Counted from the stretch's first letter, positions 9,035 through 17,658 are shown. The stretch is 64,000 nucleotides of DNA from Kolteria novifilia (GCA_007748055.1 CP036279.1:2480001-2544000); one strand, 5' to 3'. Translations and numbers: made by a program. Notes: a model not told the origin generated them from the sequence alone.

Positions 9035-11938
9035 TCAGTCGCGTTCGGGCGGGCCGGTGTAGATGAAGGCCGCCCAATGATAGGGATGGGTCGATTCTCG
9101 GCCCGCTACCTTGGAACGCATGAAGTCGAGCTTCGCCGAACGAAGGGCCTCGTTGCGACCCTCGCCCGCGGCGAGATGTTTCCAGTAGTACTCGAGGATG
9201 ACCGTCGAATCGACGACGGTGACCGACCAGAGCGTCGAGACAACCGCCTGGGCGCCGGCGAGTTGGAACGCCTGACGTAGCCCCGCGACGCCCTCGCCGT
9301 TACGCACATCCCCCAATCCCGATTGGCATGCTTGAAGGATGACCAACTCCGTTCCCCGTAGGTCGGTGCCGACGATGTCGAGCCCGGTGAGGATGCCGTC
9401 CTCGCCAACAGCCTCCTGATTCTCCTTGGGGTTGTTGCCGCCCGCGAGGCCCAGCCCGCAGCGAGCCAGCGGGTTTTGGATCATCGTGTGCAAGGTGTAT
9501 TTCTTGCCGATGCCGACGAGTCCGAGCAGCCCGCTCAAGTCGACGAGGTCGAGTTTGAGGGGAATGAAGGTGCCGTGCGTCGTCATCATGATCAGGCGGG
9601 GACTCTTCGCCTTTTTGAAGTTGCCTTCGTTGGCGGCGGTGCCGGTGAAGAAGTGAGGCTCGTGAAGCAAGTACTGCCGCAGCGAGGGGAGAAGCATTTG
9701 GGCGGACTGTTCGCCGTTGGGTACGGGATGAAACCGGCGATGGGGTTCCTCTTCGTCGTCGGGCTCGGCGGCGGCTTGCAGTCGTCGCGTCACCTTCGCG
9801 CGAACCGGTCGCGTCTTCGGCTTGGGTGGCGTCTTGGGCGCGGCCGGTTTCTTCGTCGCGTCCCTGACGATGGATGTCGCCGGCGGCCGAGAACCATCCA
9901 AGATCGCATCGTAGTCGGGGTTGGCGAAGACCATCGCCCGACTCGTGGGATACGTCTCCTCCGAGAGGATCAGCTCGCGGCCGGTGGTGCTGTAGGTGAC
10001 GAGATGGTTCTCGATCGCATCCTTGCCATCCGAGAGTGGCAGCGCCGACCAGGGGAAGAGCCATAGGGACGAATCGGCGCTGATGATCCACTGAAAGCGG
10101 CCCTTGATTTTCTCTTCCATGGGACGCAGGACCAACTCGGCGATGGCGGCGAGCTGCGCGCGCATCTTCTTCTCGCTCGGGAGGGCGTGGAAGGCGAGCC
10201 GCCCGATGATCTGGGGCGGCTCGACGGTATTGCGAAAGTCATCGATTGCTTGGTCGATCTCCTCCGCCTTGCCGAGGTAGACGACGTCGACCTCCTCGTG
10301 GTCGGGATAGACGAGCCACGCCGCGTAGCGAGCGGAGCTGTAGTCCTTGTCGTCCCCCTCGGCGTAGAAGTTGTACGGCCAGAAACGGGCGATGTTGATG
10401 AAGACGCCATCTTTGGGGAGCGCCTCGCGTATCTCGTCGAGTTCGACCCAAGGATCGGTCGACTCGTCGATCTGGTCGGACTGCTTGAGCCAGTGGAGAA
10501 GCTGCCGTTCCTTGTATTCCAGCTTGAGCATTTGGACTTGCCAGGCGAGAAACCCGCCCTCGTTCTCCGAAGGCATGTTGAAAGCCGACAGTTCCCCCTT
10601 GAGGTCGTTGAGTTGCTCGAAGAGCTTGGCGGTGATGGGGTCGGTGGCGTCCCGTAGTTTCAGGTAGCGCCGCGCGGTCGCCTCCTGGGCGATCGATTTG
10701 CCGTTGAGCAACCACTCGGCCGACTTGGCGACGATCTGGGGATCGTCCTCCGCGAGCAGTCCCAGTGTCAGCGCGGCCGAAAGGGGGCCCGCCTCGAAGT
10801 CGCGCAGGTACATCAGTTGCTCGCGTTCGGTCAGTCCCCAAATCGCGCCGGTCACGTGGCGAAGGGAACGCCGCCGCGAGTCATGAATGATCTCCATCGC
10901 CTCGGAGGAATTGCCCTGAGCTTGGTGGAGGTAGGCCAAATTCTTGTAGAGCGAGATCGTTTGGCGATGGTTCTCGCCGAGTTCCCGTTTGGCGATCTGG
11001 ACGGCTTGCTGGAGCGTTCGCCGCGCTTCGTCGAACTCGCCGGTCCGCTTGCAGAGGCGAGCGACGTGGTCGAGGCTGTTGATGGTTCCCGGATGGCGGG
11101 TGCCGTGGGCCCGCTTGCGGATCGCCGCCGATTGCTTGAAGTAAGTCTTCGCCTTCTCGTAGTCCCCCTCGCGTTCGTAGAGTCCACCGAGATGGGCGTA
11201 GCTCTGGGCCATGTCGGGGTCGTCGTGAGCGAGAACCTCCTTGCGGATTTCGAGGGCCTCTTCCAGCAGCGGTTTCGCTTTCTCGTCCTGACCGCGGGAT
11301 AGGTGCAAGCCGCCGATCAGGGTGAGGCTTTCGGCGGTGTCGGTGTGTTTGTCGCCGTAGACTTTGCGGCGGATCGCGAGGGCCTTCTCGTGGTGGTACT
11401 GGGCGGCGATTTCGTCTCCCATGCCGGTGAGCAGGGTGCCGAAGTCGGTGTGGGCGTCGGCGGTCTTCGGGTCTTCCGGGCCGAAGCGTTCGCGGGCGAT
11501 TTTGAGAGAGGTTTCGAGATAGTTCTTGGCCGATCCGTAGTCGCCCATCCGGGCGGCGATCGAGCCGGTCGTTCGCAAGGTGTCGTGAAAATCCTCGTGG
11601 CCTTCACCGAGAGTCTGTTGTTGAATCTTGAGGGCTTTCTCGAGGTACTCCCGGCCCTCGGCGTGCCTGCCGACGCGCGAGAGCATGACCCCAAGGTTGT
11701 GATACCCGCGGGCGGTTTCGGCGTGACCGGTTCCAAAGACCTGCTCGCGGACTTTGACGGCTTGCTCGGCGGTTTCGAGGGCATCCTTGGTGCGGCCGTC
11801 GTTGAACATCTGCACCGCGCGATTGTGGAGCCGGTTGGCGACCGCGAGCTTGCGTTGTTGCGAGATGTTCTGAGCGAGGAGGGGGGAAGCGGCGAGGATA
11901 GCGAGATAGAGGGCCACGAGCGACGTGCAGGACTTCAT
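9035..11938 (-). CDS. secreted TPR-CHAT domain cysteine protease
   Basis: A 967-residue protein with a signal peptide (MKSCTSLVALYLAILAASPL, LAQ). Residues about 45-340 form tandem tetratricopeptide repeats with a 42-residue period (for example ARGYHNLGVMLSRVGRHAEG, QSYAHLGGLYEREGDYEKAK). The C-terminal third is a CHAT domain, a caspase-like clan CD peptidase. The dyad is visible as His788 (MMTTHGTF) and Cys871 (ILQACQSGLGD), followed by the family block GLRQAFQLAGAQAVVSTLW. A low-complexity basic/proline insert (KKPAAPKTPPKPKTRPVRAK) precedes the His motif. Family knowledge makes it a protein-triggered protease, but export is unusual compared with cytoplasmic CHAT defence proteases. No obvious substrate gene is adjacent. 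Confidence 0.9.
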   Translation of the reverse strand: MKSCTSLVALYLAILAASPLLAQNISQQRKLAVANRLHNRAVQMFNDGRTKDALETAEQAVKVREQVFGTGHAETARGYHNLGVMLSRVGRHAEGREYLEKALKIQQQTLGEGHEDFHDTLRTTGSIAARMGDYGSAKNYLETSLKIARERFGPEDPKTADAHTDFGTLLTGMGDEIAAQYHHEKALAIRRKVYGDKHTDTAESLTLIGGLHLSRGQDEKAKPLLEEALEIRKEVLAHDDPDMAQSYAHLGGLYEREGDYEKAKTYFKQSAAIRKRAHGTRHPGTINSLDHVARLCKRTGEFDEARRTLQQAVQIAKRELGENHRQTISLYKNLAYLHQAQGNSSEAMEIIHDSRRRSLRHVTGAIWGLTEREQLMYLRDFEAGPLSAALTLGLLAEDDPQIVAKSAEWLLNGKSIAQEATARRYLKLRDATDPITAKLFEQLNDLKGELSAFNMPSENEGGFLAWQVQMLKLEYKERQLLHWLKQSDQIDESTDPWVELDEIREALPKDGVFINIARFWPYNFYAEGDDKDYSSARYAAWLVYPDHEEVDVVYLGKAEEIDQAIDDFRNTVEPPQIIGRLAFHALPSEKKMRAQLAAIAELVLRPMEEKIKGRFQWIISADSSLWLFPWSALPLSDGKDAIENHLVTYSTTGRELILSEETYPTSRAMVFANPDYDAILDGSRPPATSIVRDATKKPAAPKTPPKPKTRPVRAKVTRRLQAAAEPDDEEEPHRRFHPVPNGEQSAQMLLPSLRQYLLHEPHFFTGTAANEGNFKKAKSPRLIMMTTHGTFIPLKLDLVDLSGLLGLVGIGKKYTLHTMIQNPLARCGLGLAGGNNPKENQEAVGEDGILTGLDIVGTDLRGTELVILQACQSGLGDVRNGEGVAGLRQAFQLAGAQAVVSTLWSVTVVDSTVILEYYWKHLAAGEGRNEALRSAKLDFMRSKVAGRESTHPYHWAAFIYTGPPERD

Positions 11939-12099
11939 GTTCGTTCCGTCTTGGTGAGTACCTTGTCAACGAGGGAACCGTCGATGAGTCATTCAGCGTA
12001 CCAGGATCCGTCGCGCCACTCAACGCCGGCATTGGGTAAGGAAGTCCATTTCTCGAGACATCAGCGAGGGGTCGGGAGAGAGCGTCTCCGGAGGGTAAA

Positions 12100-12585
12100 G
12101 TGAGCGAGATCATCGAGATCGGCGTCTGCCCGGTCGACGCGGAGAGCCTCACGCGGATGGAGAAGCGAAGCATCCTCATCAAACCGGTCCGCTCGCGGAT
12201 CTGTGGCTTCCGCACGACGTTGACGACCTTGACGACCGAGTTGCTCACCGACGCGGGCACCTTCGCCCAGGCTTGCAAGACGCTCAAGAGCGAGTACCAT
12301 GCCCGGTCGCGGCTCTGGGCCAGTTGGGGCGATTATGATCGGCGGCAGTTCGAGGGCGTCGGCAAGGAGCTTGGCGTGGGCTATCCCTTCGGCACAAGTC
12401 ATCTGAACGTCAAGTCGCTCTTCGCCACGGCTCTTGGGAGCACTCGCGAGATGGGTGTCGCCGGTGCCTTCGAGCGGCTCGGGCTCACCATGGAGGGGAC
12501 CCATCATCGCGGCGACGACGACGCTTGGAACATCGCCGAGATCCTCTGCCGGCTGCTTCGGTTGATGCGAGAGGGCCTGATGTGA
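12100..12585 (+). CDS. DEDDh 3'-5' exonuclease-like protein, N-terminally short
   Basis: The frame reads from a GTG at 12100 with a good ribosome site (GGAGGG at 12090-12095); the in-frame stop upstream is at 12037. The body matches the KapD/ERI1-type exonuclease family: SEIIEIGVCPVDAESL, the Exo II block RLWASWGDYDRRQFE with its Asp, PFGTSHLNVKSLFA, and Exo III HHRGDDDAWNIAEIL with His and Asp. Relatives begin about 20-30 residues earlier with a D-x-E metal-binding motif. Here that region is missing, or reads FLETSARGRERASPEGK without the Asp if the frame is extended. It is therefore either a truncated gene or a catalytically altered protein. Confidence is high for the family, low for activity. 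Confidence 0.62.
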   Translation: MSEIIEIGVCPVDAESLTRMEKRSILIKPVRSRICGFRTTLTTLTTELLTDAGTFAQACKTLKSEYHARSRLWASWGDYDRRQFEGVGKELGVGYPFGTSHLNVKSLFATALGSTREMGVAGAFERLGLTMEGTHHRGDDDAWNIAEILCRLLRLMREGLM

Positions 12586-12638
12586 CCGAGAAGAGACGGG
12601 CTGCCCAATAGCTTTACCATCACGCAAAGGGATCGCTC

Positions 12639-13499
12639 ATGGAGATTCGCTCACACAATCGTCGGGCTTGGGACCGACAAGTCGACGAGGGAAACCGTTG
12701 GACGGTGCCCGTCACGCCCGAGGCGATTGAACGGGCACGACGAGGCGAACTCGCCATCGTCTTGACGCCAACGATTTCCGTACCCCTTGAGTGGTTTCCG
12801 AAACTGAAGGGGACAAAGACGCTATGTCTGGCATCCGGAGGCGGGCAACAGGGACCGTTGCTCGCCGCGGCGGGAGCGAACGTGACGGTGGTGGACAACT
12901 CACCGAAGCAACTTGCGCAGGATCGCTTGGTCGCGGAACGGGAGGGGCTTTCGATCGAGACGGTGGAAGGTGACATGGCCGACCTCTCGCCGTTTGAAGC
13001 TGCCTCGTTTGACTTGATTGTTCATCCATGCTCGAACTGTTTCGTTCCCGAGGTGCGACCGGTATGGCGCGAATGCTATCGCGTCCTTCGTCCTCGCGGG
13101 AGCCTGCTATCCGGATTCAGCAACCCTATTCGATACGTCTTCGACGACGAAGCCATGGATCGAGGCGAATTCGAAGTTCGTCACGCCATTCCCTATTCCG
13201 ACGTTCTGGAGATGAATCGCGGCAGGTCGGATTCAGATCGAACGGTCGAAGTGACGAAGCATCCCCTCGAATTCGGACATACACTCGACGATCAAATTGG
13301 GGGCCAAATCGAAGCCGGTTTTGTGATCGCTGGTTTCTACGAGGACAAATTCGGAGATGACGAGGACGATCCCATCTCCGACTATCTCTCCTCCTTCATC
13401 GCGATGCGTGCGCTGAAACTCGATGGAGAAGAGATGACGTCCTTGGTGCAGTCCTCAAATGGCGAAACGTCTCGGACTACGCCGCCGTCGGCCGAGTGA
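12639..13499 (+). CDS. class I SAM-dependent methyltransferase
   Basis: A 286-residue soluble protein. Motif I is [19 protein letters not shown] (about residues 66-84). A strand-2 acidic end ([14 protein letters not shown]) and [33 protein letters not shown] and [14 protein letters not shown] follow. This matches a widespread Methyltransf_11 subfamily beginning [21 protein letters not shown]. Its last 23 bases overlap the end of the convergent MFS transporter gene. The methyl acceptor is unknown. Confidence 0.88.
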   Translation: MEIRSHNRRAWDRQVDEGNRWTVPVTPEAIERARRGELAIVLTPTISVPLEWFPKLKGTKTLCLASGGGQQGPLLAAAGANVTVVDNSPKQLAQDRLVAEREGLSIETVEGDMADLSPFEAASFDLIVHPCSNCFVPEVRPVWRECYRVLRPRGSLLSGFSNPIRYVFDDEAMDRGEFEVRHAIPYSDVLEMNRGRSDSDRTVEVTKHPLEFGHTLDDQIGGQIEAGFVIAGFYEDKFGDDEDDPISDYLSSFIAMRALKLDGEEMTSLVQSSNGETSRTTPPSAE

Positions 13500-14766
13500 C
13501 GAAGCGGCTGAGGATCACGGCGAGGAACATTAGCGTTCCCGAGATGTAAAAGGCGGTGTCGAGCGTGCCGGTCATGTCGCGCAAATAGCCGGCGAGCTGC
13601 GGCACGAAAAAGGCGATGCCCCATCCCAGAAAGACCAAGCCGTACTTGCTGCCTAGGTCGTTGGCGCCGAAATAGTCGGCGGTCATCGCGGGCATCAGCG
13701 ACAGGCCGCCGCCGTACTGCCAGAAGGCGACCCCGACCGTTAGGAAGACGAGCGCGACGCTGCCCGAGTGCATGATCGTCGGCGTGAGAAAGAGGCACGC
13801 CACCGACGCCAAGCCGTTGATGAGGTAGGCGCCCTGGCGACCGATCTTGTCGGAGTAGACCCCGGTGCCGACACGGCCGGCGGCGTTGATGAAGCCGCCG
13901 AACGAAGCGAGTAGCCACGCGTTGGCCGCGAGGAAGCCGACTCCCTGCGTCGTCTCCTGGAGAATCCCCTTGGCGTTGGCGATGACGAGCAATCCCGACT
14001 GCGCCGAGGCGACAAAGAGCACGACCATCGCGTAGAACTGCCAGGTGCCGAGCATCTGCCGCATCGACATACCCGTGGGAACGCTGGCGGGGGCGCTCGA
14101 GGAGTTGGCCGGCGCTGCCGGTTGATAGTCACTCGGAGGCGTCGCCAAGAGCTGGGCCGCGCCGACGACCACGATCGAGAAGAAGATCCCAAGACCGATG
14201 AAGGTTCCGGAGATGCCGACGCGTCCGATGAGGAACTCCGCCAACGGCGCGATGTAGATCGCCGCGGCGCCGTAACCTCCCACGACGAGGCCGGCGACCA
14301 ACCCGCGACGTTCCGGCCCGAACCACTTCACCGCGGCGGGGGTCGCGGCGGCATATCCGAGCCCCATCCCGATGCCCCCCATCAGGCCGAAACCGCCGAC
14401 CAAGCCCCAATAGCTACGGCTAAATCCCGCGATCAGGCAGCCGCCGCCGAGGAAGAGACCGCCGAGCGTCGCCCCGAGACGCGGGCCGAGTCTGTCTTGC
14501 AAGATGCCGCCGGGGATCATGAAGAGGGCGAAGGTGATGCCGCAGATCGCGTAGGCCCACGTCGCTTGGGCGTCGGTCAGGTAGTGCCAGCCTTCGTTGA
14601 GCCCCGTCATCGCGGTGCCGGGCGGGTACTCGGCTTTACCGATGAGGTTGGCCTTCCAGATACTCCAGGCGTAAAGGATACCCAGACATAGGTTGATGGC
14701 GGTTCCCGAAAAAACGACCACCCAGGCGCGCATCGGCGTCTGGGTACGGGCGACCGTTTCTGGCAT
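13477..14766 (-). CDS. MFS transporter, oxalate/formate antiporter (OFA) type
   Basis: A 429-residue inner-membrane transporter with about 12 hydrophobic segments. The start at 14766 ([20 protein letters not shown]) is chosen because the longer frame upstream is not membrane-like. Features of the OFA branch are the first helix [20 protein letters not shown], the motif [19 protein letters not shown] after helix 2, [20 protein letters not shown] in helix 4, and a repeat at the half-way point ([20 protein letters not shown]). OFA members exchange small organic acids such as oxalate, formate or lactate/pyruvate; the actual cargo cannot be predicted. It is convergent with the methyltransferase and overlaps it by 23 bases. 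Confidence 0.88.
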   Translation of the reverse strand: MPETVARTQTPMRAWVVVFSGTAINLCLGILYAWSIWKANLIGKAEYPPGTAMTGLNEGWHYLTDAQATWAYAICGITFALFMIPGGILQDRLGPRLGATLGGLFLGGGCLIAGFSRSYWGLVGGFGLMGGIGMGLGYAAATPAAVKWFGPERRGLVAGLVVGGYGAAAIYIAPLAEFLIGRVGISGTFIGLGIFFSIVVVGAAQLLATPPSDYQPAAPANSSSAPASVPTGMSMRQMLGTWQFYAMVVLFVASAQSGLLVIANAKGILQETTQGVGFLAANAWLLASFGGFINAAGRVGTGVYSDKIGRQGAYLINGLASVACLFLTPTIMHSGSVALVFLTVGVAFWQYGGGLSLMPAMTADYFGANDLGSKYGLVFLGWGIAFFVPQLAGYLRDMTGTLDTAFYISGTLMFLAVILSRFVTRPTAA

Positions 14767-14984
14767 GTTCGTCTCCTGGCCCCTGGTTCCCCTCGTCGAT
14801 CCCTCGTGAGTGACGGACCGACGGCATCGGTGATGAGGGCGACATTGTAGCAGTGTTGCGACAGGCGTGCGGGAACCTTTTCGACTCCCGACCACTTTCC
14901 CGTCCCGAGCCGCCCGACCCGCTGCCACTCGTCCCCAAAGTAGGCGTGGCTTGTGGCCCACCAGGAGCGCCAACCGCCGATTTT

Positions 14985-15002
14985 GTCAGGCAATGGCCTG
15001 AC
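14985..15002. repeat. GTCAGGC hairpin repeat, copy 1
   Basis: A perfect seven-base inverted repeat (GTCAGGC-AATG-GCCTGAC) lies between the MFS and ankyrin genes. Related hairpins are at 34618-34635 and 56227-56244, each with a CATT/AATG-type loop. Confidence 0.5.
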
Positions 15003-15021
15003 CTACGGAAGACCTTGCCGT

Positions 15022-15657
15022 TCAGGGGATGCAGGCGAGGTACTCGACGGCCTTCTTGCGTTTCTCCAGTTGCGCTAAACCGAGGGCGGTCCGGTTCTCG
15101 GCCCAGGGGAGCTTGCAGGGGATCGACGGATCGGCGCCGTTGTCGATCAACACCGTCAACGCCTCGACGTTGTTGGCGCGGGCGGCAAGCATCAAGGCGG
15201 TTAGCGACGTGTTCGGCGGTCCGTCGACGGCGGCCCCTTTGTCGAGAAGCGCTTGAATGACCTCCGGCTTGCACTCCTGGACGGCGAACTTGAGGGCCGT
15301 CATCTCGTCCTCGTTCCGGACGTAGTCGACATCGGCGCCCGCCTCGAGAAGTTGCATCGCGACCTTCGAGCCCTTGGTCTTGCCGAGCGAACAGGCGGCC
15401 ATCAGTGGCGTCATGTCGTACGCACCAGGCTTGTCGAGGTCGGCGCCGAACTTCAGCAATAGCCCGACGACCTTCGTCAGGCCCAGTTCCGCGGCCCCGG
15501 CCAACGCCGTAGAGCGGGTGACGCTCGAGACCGCGTTGATGTCGGCCCCATCGTCGAGGAGAAGCCGGAACTCCTTCACCATGCCGCGGGCGGCGGCGAT
15601 GGCGACGGCGTCGTCCGCCGACGGCGCCGCGATGCCGTGAAACTTCTTGGATCCCAT
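15022..15657 (-). CDS. ankyrin-repeat protein
   Basis: A 211-residue protein starting at MGSKKFHGIAAPSADDAVAI; the longer frame upstream crosses the ArsR promoter and gene and is rejected. It has four to five ankyrin repeats of about 33-36 residues with the usual cores: EFRLLLDDGADINAVS, STALAGAAELGLTKVVGLLL, TPLMAACSLGKTKGSKVAMQ, TALKFAVQECKPEVIQALLD and TALMLAARANNVEALTVLID. Ankyrin repeats are protein-binding scaffolds. No signal peptide is seen, so it is probably cytoplasmic. No partner is obvious; the neighbour on the other side of the shared upstream region is the ArsR regulator. Confidence 0.88.
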   Translation of the reverse strand: MGSKKFHGIAAPSADDAVAIAAARGMVKEFRLLLDDGADINAVSSVTRSTALAGAAELGLTKVVGLLLKFGADLDKPGAYDMTPLMAACSLGKTKGSKVAMQLLEAGADVDYVRNEDEMTALKFAVQECKPEVIQALLDKGAAVDGPPNTSLTALMLAARANNVEALTVLIDNGADPSIPCKLPWAENRTALGLAQLEKRKKAVEYLACIP

Positions 15658-15809
15658 GAACCCTCTCCCGCGAAATCGTCGATTGCCCCGCATCGAGAAT
15701 GCCCAAGTCCCGCCATCGGTTCCAGGACGAACTTGGCACAGCGGCCGAACGGAGAAAGTTGTGCCCGTTGCGTGGAGCGCCGGACGATCTCGTTCGCGGA
15801 AGACTCCGC

Positions 15810-15837
15810 TTGACATGCAACCGTTTGGTTGCATAAT
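15810..15837 (+). promoter_or_regulatory. ArsR-family promoter with embedded operator
   Basis: A consensus -35 box TTGACA (15810-15815), a 16-base spacer and a -10 box CATAAT (15832-15837) precede the regulator. The spacer is almost filled by a perfect 8-base inverted repeat, ATGCAACC-GTTT-GGTTGCAT (15815-15834), a plausible autoregulatory operator. A start point about seven bases after the -10 box falls on the ATG at 15844, so the transcript may be leaderless. Confidence 0.75.
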
Positions 15838-15843
15838 CGGGTG

Positions 15844-16173
15844 ATGGACGAAGCCATGGACAAGGTGTTCCGGGCGCTTGCCGATCCAGGTCGACGACGG
15901 CTCCTCGATCGTTTGCACGAAGAGAACGGGCAAACGCTGGCGCAGCTTTGCGCGCCCTTGGCGATGAGTCGGCAGGCGGTCACCAAACACTTGGCGATCT
16001 TGGAGGAAGCGAACCTGGTGGTCGCTGTTCGCAAAGGGCGCGAGAAACGGCACTACCTCAATCCCGTGCCCATCCACGACATCGCCGAGCGATGGATTCA
16101 CAAGTTCGAACAGGGGCGTCTTCGTGCCCTGGCGGATCTCAAGAAGAAGCTTGAAGGAGAGGCCGATGGCTGA
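15844..16173 (+). CDS. ArsR/SmtB-family winged-helix transcriptional regulator
   Basis: A 109-residue repressor-type protein: KVFRALADPGRRRLLDRLHE (helices 1-2), a helix-turn-helix TLAQLCAPLAMSRQAVTKHL with recognition helix SRQAVTKHLAILE, and the wing VVAVRKGREKRHYLNPV. No metal-binding Cys pair is visible, matching the branch paired with SRPBCC proteins rather than arsenic sensors. The ATG at 15844 lies at the predicted transcription start. A palindromic operator sits in the promoter, so negative autoregulation of the two-gene operon is expected. The end overlaps the next gene by eight bases. Confidence 0.9.
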   Translation: MDEAMDKVFRALADPGRRRLLDRLHEENGQTLAQLCAPLAMSRQAVTKHLAILEEANLVVAVRKGREKRHYLNPVPIHDIAERWIHKFEQGRLRALADLKKKLEGEADG

Positions 16174-16627
16174 TTCGCGGTTGGTCTATGTCACCACCAT
16201 TCGGACGACGCCCGAGAAGCTGTGGCTGGCCCTCCTCGATCCCGAGTTCACCTGTCAATACTGGTTCGGGACGCGCCACGAGTGCTCTTGGGAAGCGAAC
16301 GCTGATTGGAAGCTCATGACTCCCGACGGTCGCGTCGGCTACAGCGGCGAGGTGCTCGAGATCGATCCGCCGCGTCGCTTGGTCCTGTCGTGGCGGGCGG
16401 AGTTCCGACCGGAGTGGCGAGAGGAAGGTCACTCGAGGGTCACCTTTGAGCTCGAGCGGTGTGGAGCGTCGGTGAAGCTCACCGTTGTCCACGAGATCGA
16501 CAAGCCGGAATCGAAGCTGCTCGGCACGTTGTCGAAAGGATGGCCACGCTTGCTCGCGAGCTTGAAGAGTCTTCTCGAGACCGGGGAATCGCTCGCCGAA
16601 ACCCGCGAGTGGCCCAAGGGATTCTGA
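16166..16627 (+). CDS. SRPBCC (AHSA1-type) domain protein
   Basis: A 153-residue helix-grip-fold protein starting MADSRLVYVTTIRTTPEKLW. Family features are LALLDPEFTCQYWFGTRHEC, the W-x-G-E-V type turn GYSGEVLEIDPPRRLVLSW, a central RVTFELERCGASVKLTVVHE and the C-terminal helix GWPRLLASLKSLLETGE. AHSA1-like proteins bind hydrophobic ligands. Their frequent fusion or pairing with ArsR regulators suggests the ArsR protein responds to the same ligand or stress. It overlaps the regulator gene by eight bases and is co-transcribed with it. Confidence 0.9.
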   Translation: MADSRLVYVTTIRTTPEKLWLALLDPEFTCQYWFGTRHECSWEANADWKLMTPDGRVGYSGEVLEIDPPRRLVLSWRAEFRPEWREEGHSRVTFELERCGASVKLTVVHEIDKPESKLLGTLSKGWPRLLASLKSLLETGESLAETREWPKGF

Positions 16628-16659
16628 GTCACCATTGGTCGATGTTCCAGGAGAACAAA

Positions 16660-17256
16660 ATGGCAGAAGCGGATCAAAGCGTGCTTGTCGCGGTGGTCTA
16701 TCACAGTGGCTACGGGCACACGGCCAAGCAGGCCGAAGCGGTCGCCGAGGGCGCGGCGAGTGCCAGCGGGGTCGAGTCGCGTCTCTTCTCGGTCGAGGAG
16801 GTTGATGGAGCGTGGGAGGAACTCGAGCGCGCCGAGGCGATCATTTTCGGCACGCCGACCTACATGGGCGGGCCGTCGGCTCCGTTCAAGACATTTGAGG
16901 ATGCGACCTCGCACGTCATGATGGCGGGCAAGTGGAAGGACAAGATCGCCGCGGGTTTCACCAACTCGGGCTCCCGCTCGGGGGACAAGCTCGCGACGCT
17001 TATCCAACTCGCCATCTTCGCCGCCCAACACGGGATGCACTGGGTCAACCTCGGGCTTCCTCCCGCCAATCACTCCTCGACCGGCTCGGAAGAGGATCTC
17101 AATCGGCTCGGGTTCTTCCTCGGGGCCGGAGCTCAGTCGAACGTCGACGAAGGTCCCGAGACGGCTCCTCCCGAAGCCGACTTGGCGACCGCTCGTCATC
17201 TCGGCCGTCGCGTCGCCCTGGTCGCGCGGCAGTTCGCGTCGAGCGTGACGACGTAG
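16660..17256 (+). CDS. flavodoxin-like NAD(P)H:quinone oxidoreductase (WrbA-type)
   Basis: A 198-residue FMN-binding protein. The ATG at 16660 has AGGAG about seven bases upstream. The FMN phosphate loop is VVYHSGYGHTAKQAEAVAEG (about residues 11-30). The second flavin loop is IIFGTPTYMGGPSAPFKTFED and the third GFTNSGSRSGDKLATLIQL, where WrbA-type proteins have a similar T-S-G-x-x-x-G. It probably reduces quinones by two electrons using NAD(P)H and so limits redox cycling. It follows the ArsR-SRPBCC pair by 32 bases on the same strand, so it may belong to the same operon. Confidence 0.83.
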   Translation: MAEADQSVLVAVVYHSGYGHTAKQAEAVAEGAASASGVESRLFSVEEVDGAWEELERAEAIIFGTPTYMGGPSAPFKTFEDATSHVMMAGKWKDKIAAGFTNSGSRSGDKLATLIQLAIFAAQHGMHWVNLGLPPANHSSTGSEEDLNRLGFFLGAGAQSNVDEGPETAPPEADLATARHLGRRVALVARQFASSVTT

Positions 17257-17298
17257 TCGACCCGGAGGAGAACGTTTCTCGCGAATTGCTAGGCTGAC

Positions 17299-17464
17299 CT
17301 AGGCTTCGTCTCAAAAGTTGATCGTCGGCCCGAGACACAGCGAGTTGGTGGGGGACGAGGAGGTCGAAACAGGCGAATCCGTTGGATTCGTCGATGCAGA
17401 CCGACAAAGTCCCGCGGCAACTTAGCCAGCCGAAGCCAGAGCCGACTTTTGAGACGGAGCCTAG
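17299..17464. mobile_element. MITE-like element family 1, copy 1
   Basis: A 166-base element. Its ends CTAGGCTTCGTCTCAAAAGT (17299-17318) and ACTTTTGAGACGGAGCCTAG (17445-17464) are inverted repeats with one mismatch in 20. CTAG at both edges could be a 4-base target duplication. There is no transposase frame. A second copy with an internal deletion is at 47611-47730. The CTAG/YTAR-type target and GAGACGG ends resemble the IS5 group, which is an inference. Confidence 0.72.
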
Positions 17465-17615
17465 TGTTCTGATTGGCAAGTTCGTTCATGAAGTCTCGGC
17501 CCTGTGATCCTGCGGGAGTTCGCCCAATCACAGGCGTTCCACGCATGCCCACGGCGAGCGTGGGCATGGCCCCCAGGAGATCTCTTGGCAATGAATTGAC
17601 CAATCAGGAGCCTAG
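17461..17615 (-). mobile_element. MITE-like element family 2, copy 2
   Basis: A 155-base element abutting family 1 and sharing its CTAG. The terminal sequences CTAGTGTTCTGATTGG and (inverted) CTAGGCTCCTGATTGG are related inverted repeats. The centre is a hairpin with ATGCCCAC/GTGGGCAT arms at 17545-17567. It is homologous to 4011-4171 in the opposite orientation. No coding capacity is supported. Confidence 0.62.
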
Positions 17616-17658
17616 GACGAGTCATCTTGTCGTCGATCCCTTGCCAGCGAGGAACGCC

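Noticed and set aside
9035-12585. CHAT protease plus exonuclease as a defence island
   Set aside because: The CHAT protein has a signal peptide, the genes are divergent, and no gasdermin, Cas or other effector or sensor gene is adjacent.
15658-16101. N-terminal extension of the ankyrin protein
   Set aside because: It would run antisense through the ArsR gene and its promoter; MGSKKFHG at 15657 begins the conserved part.
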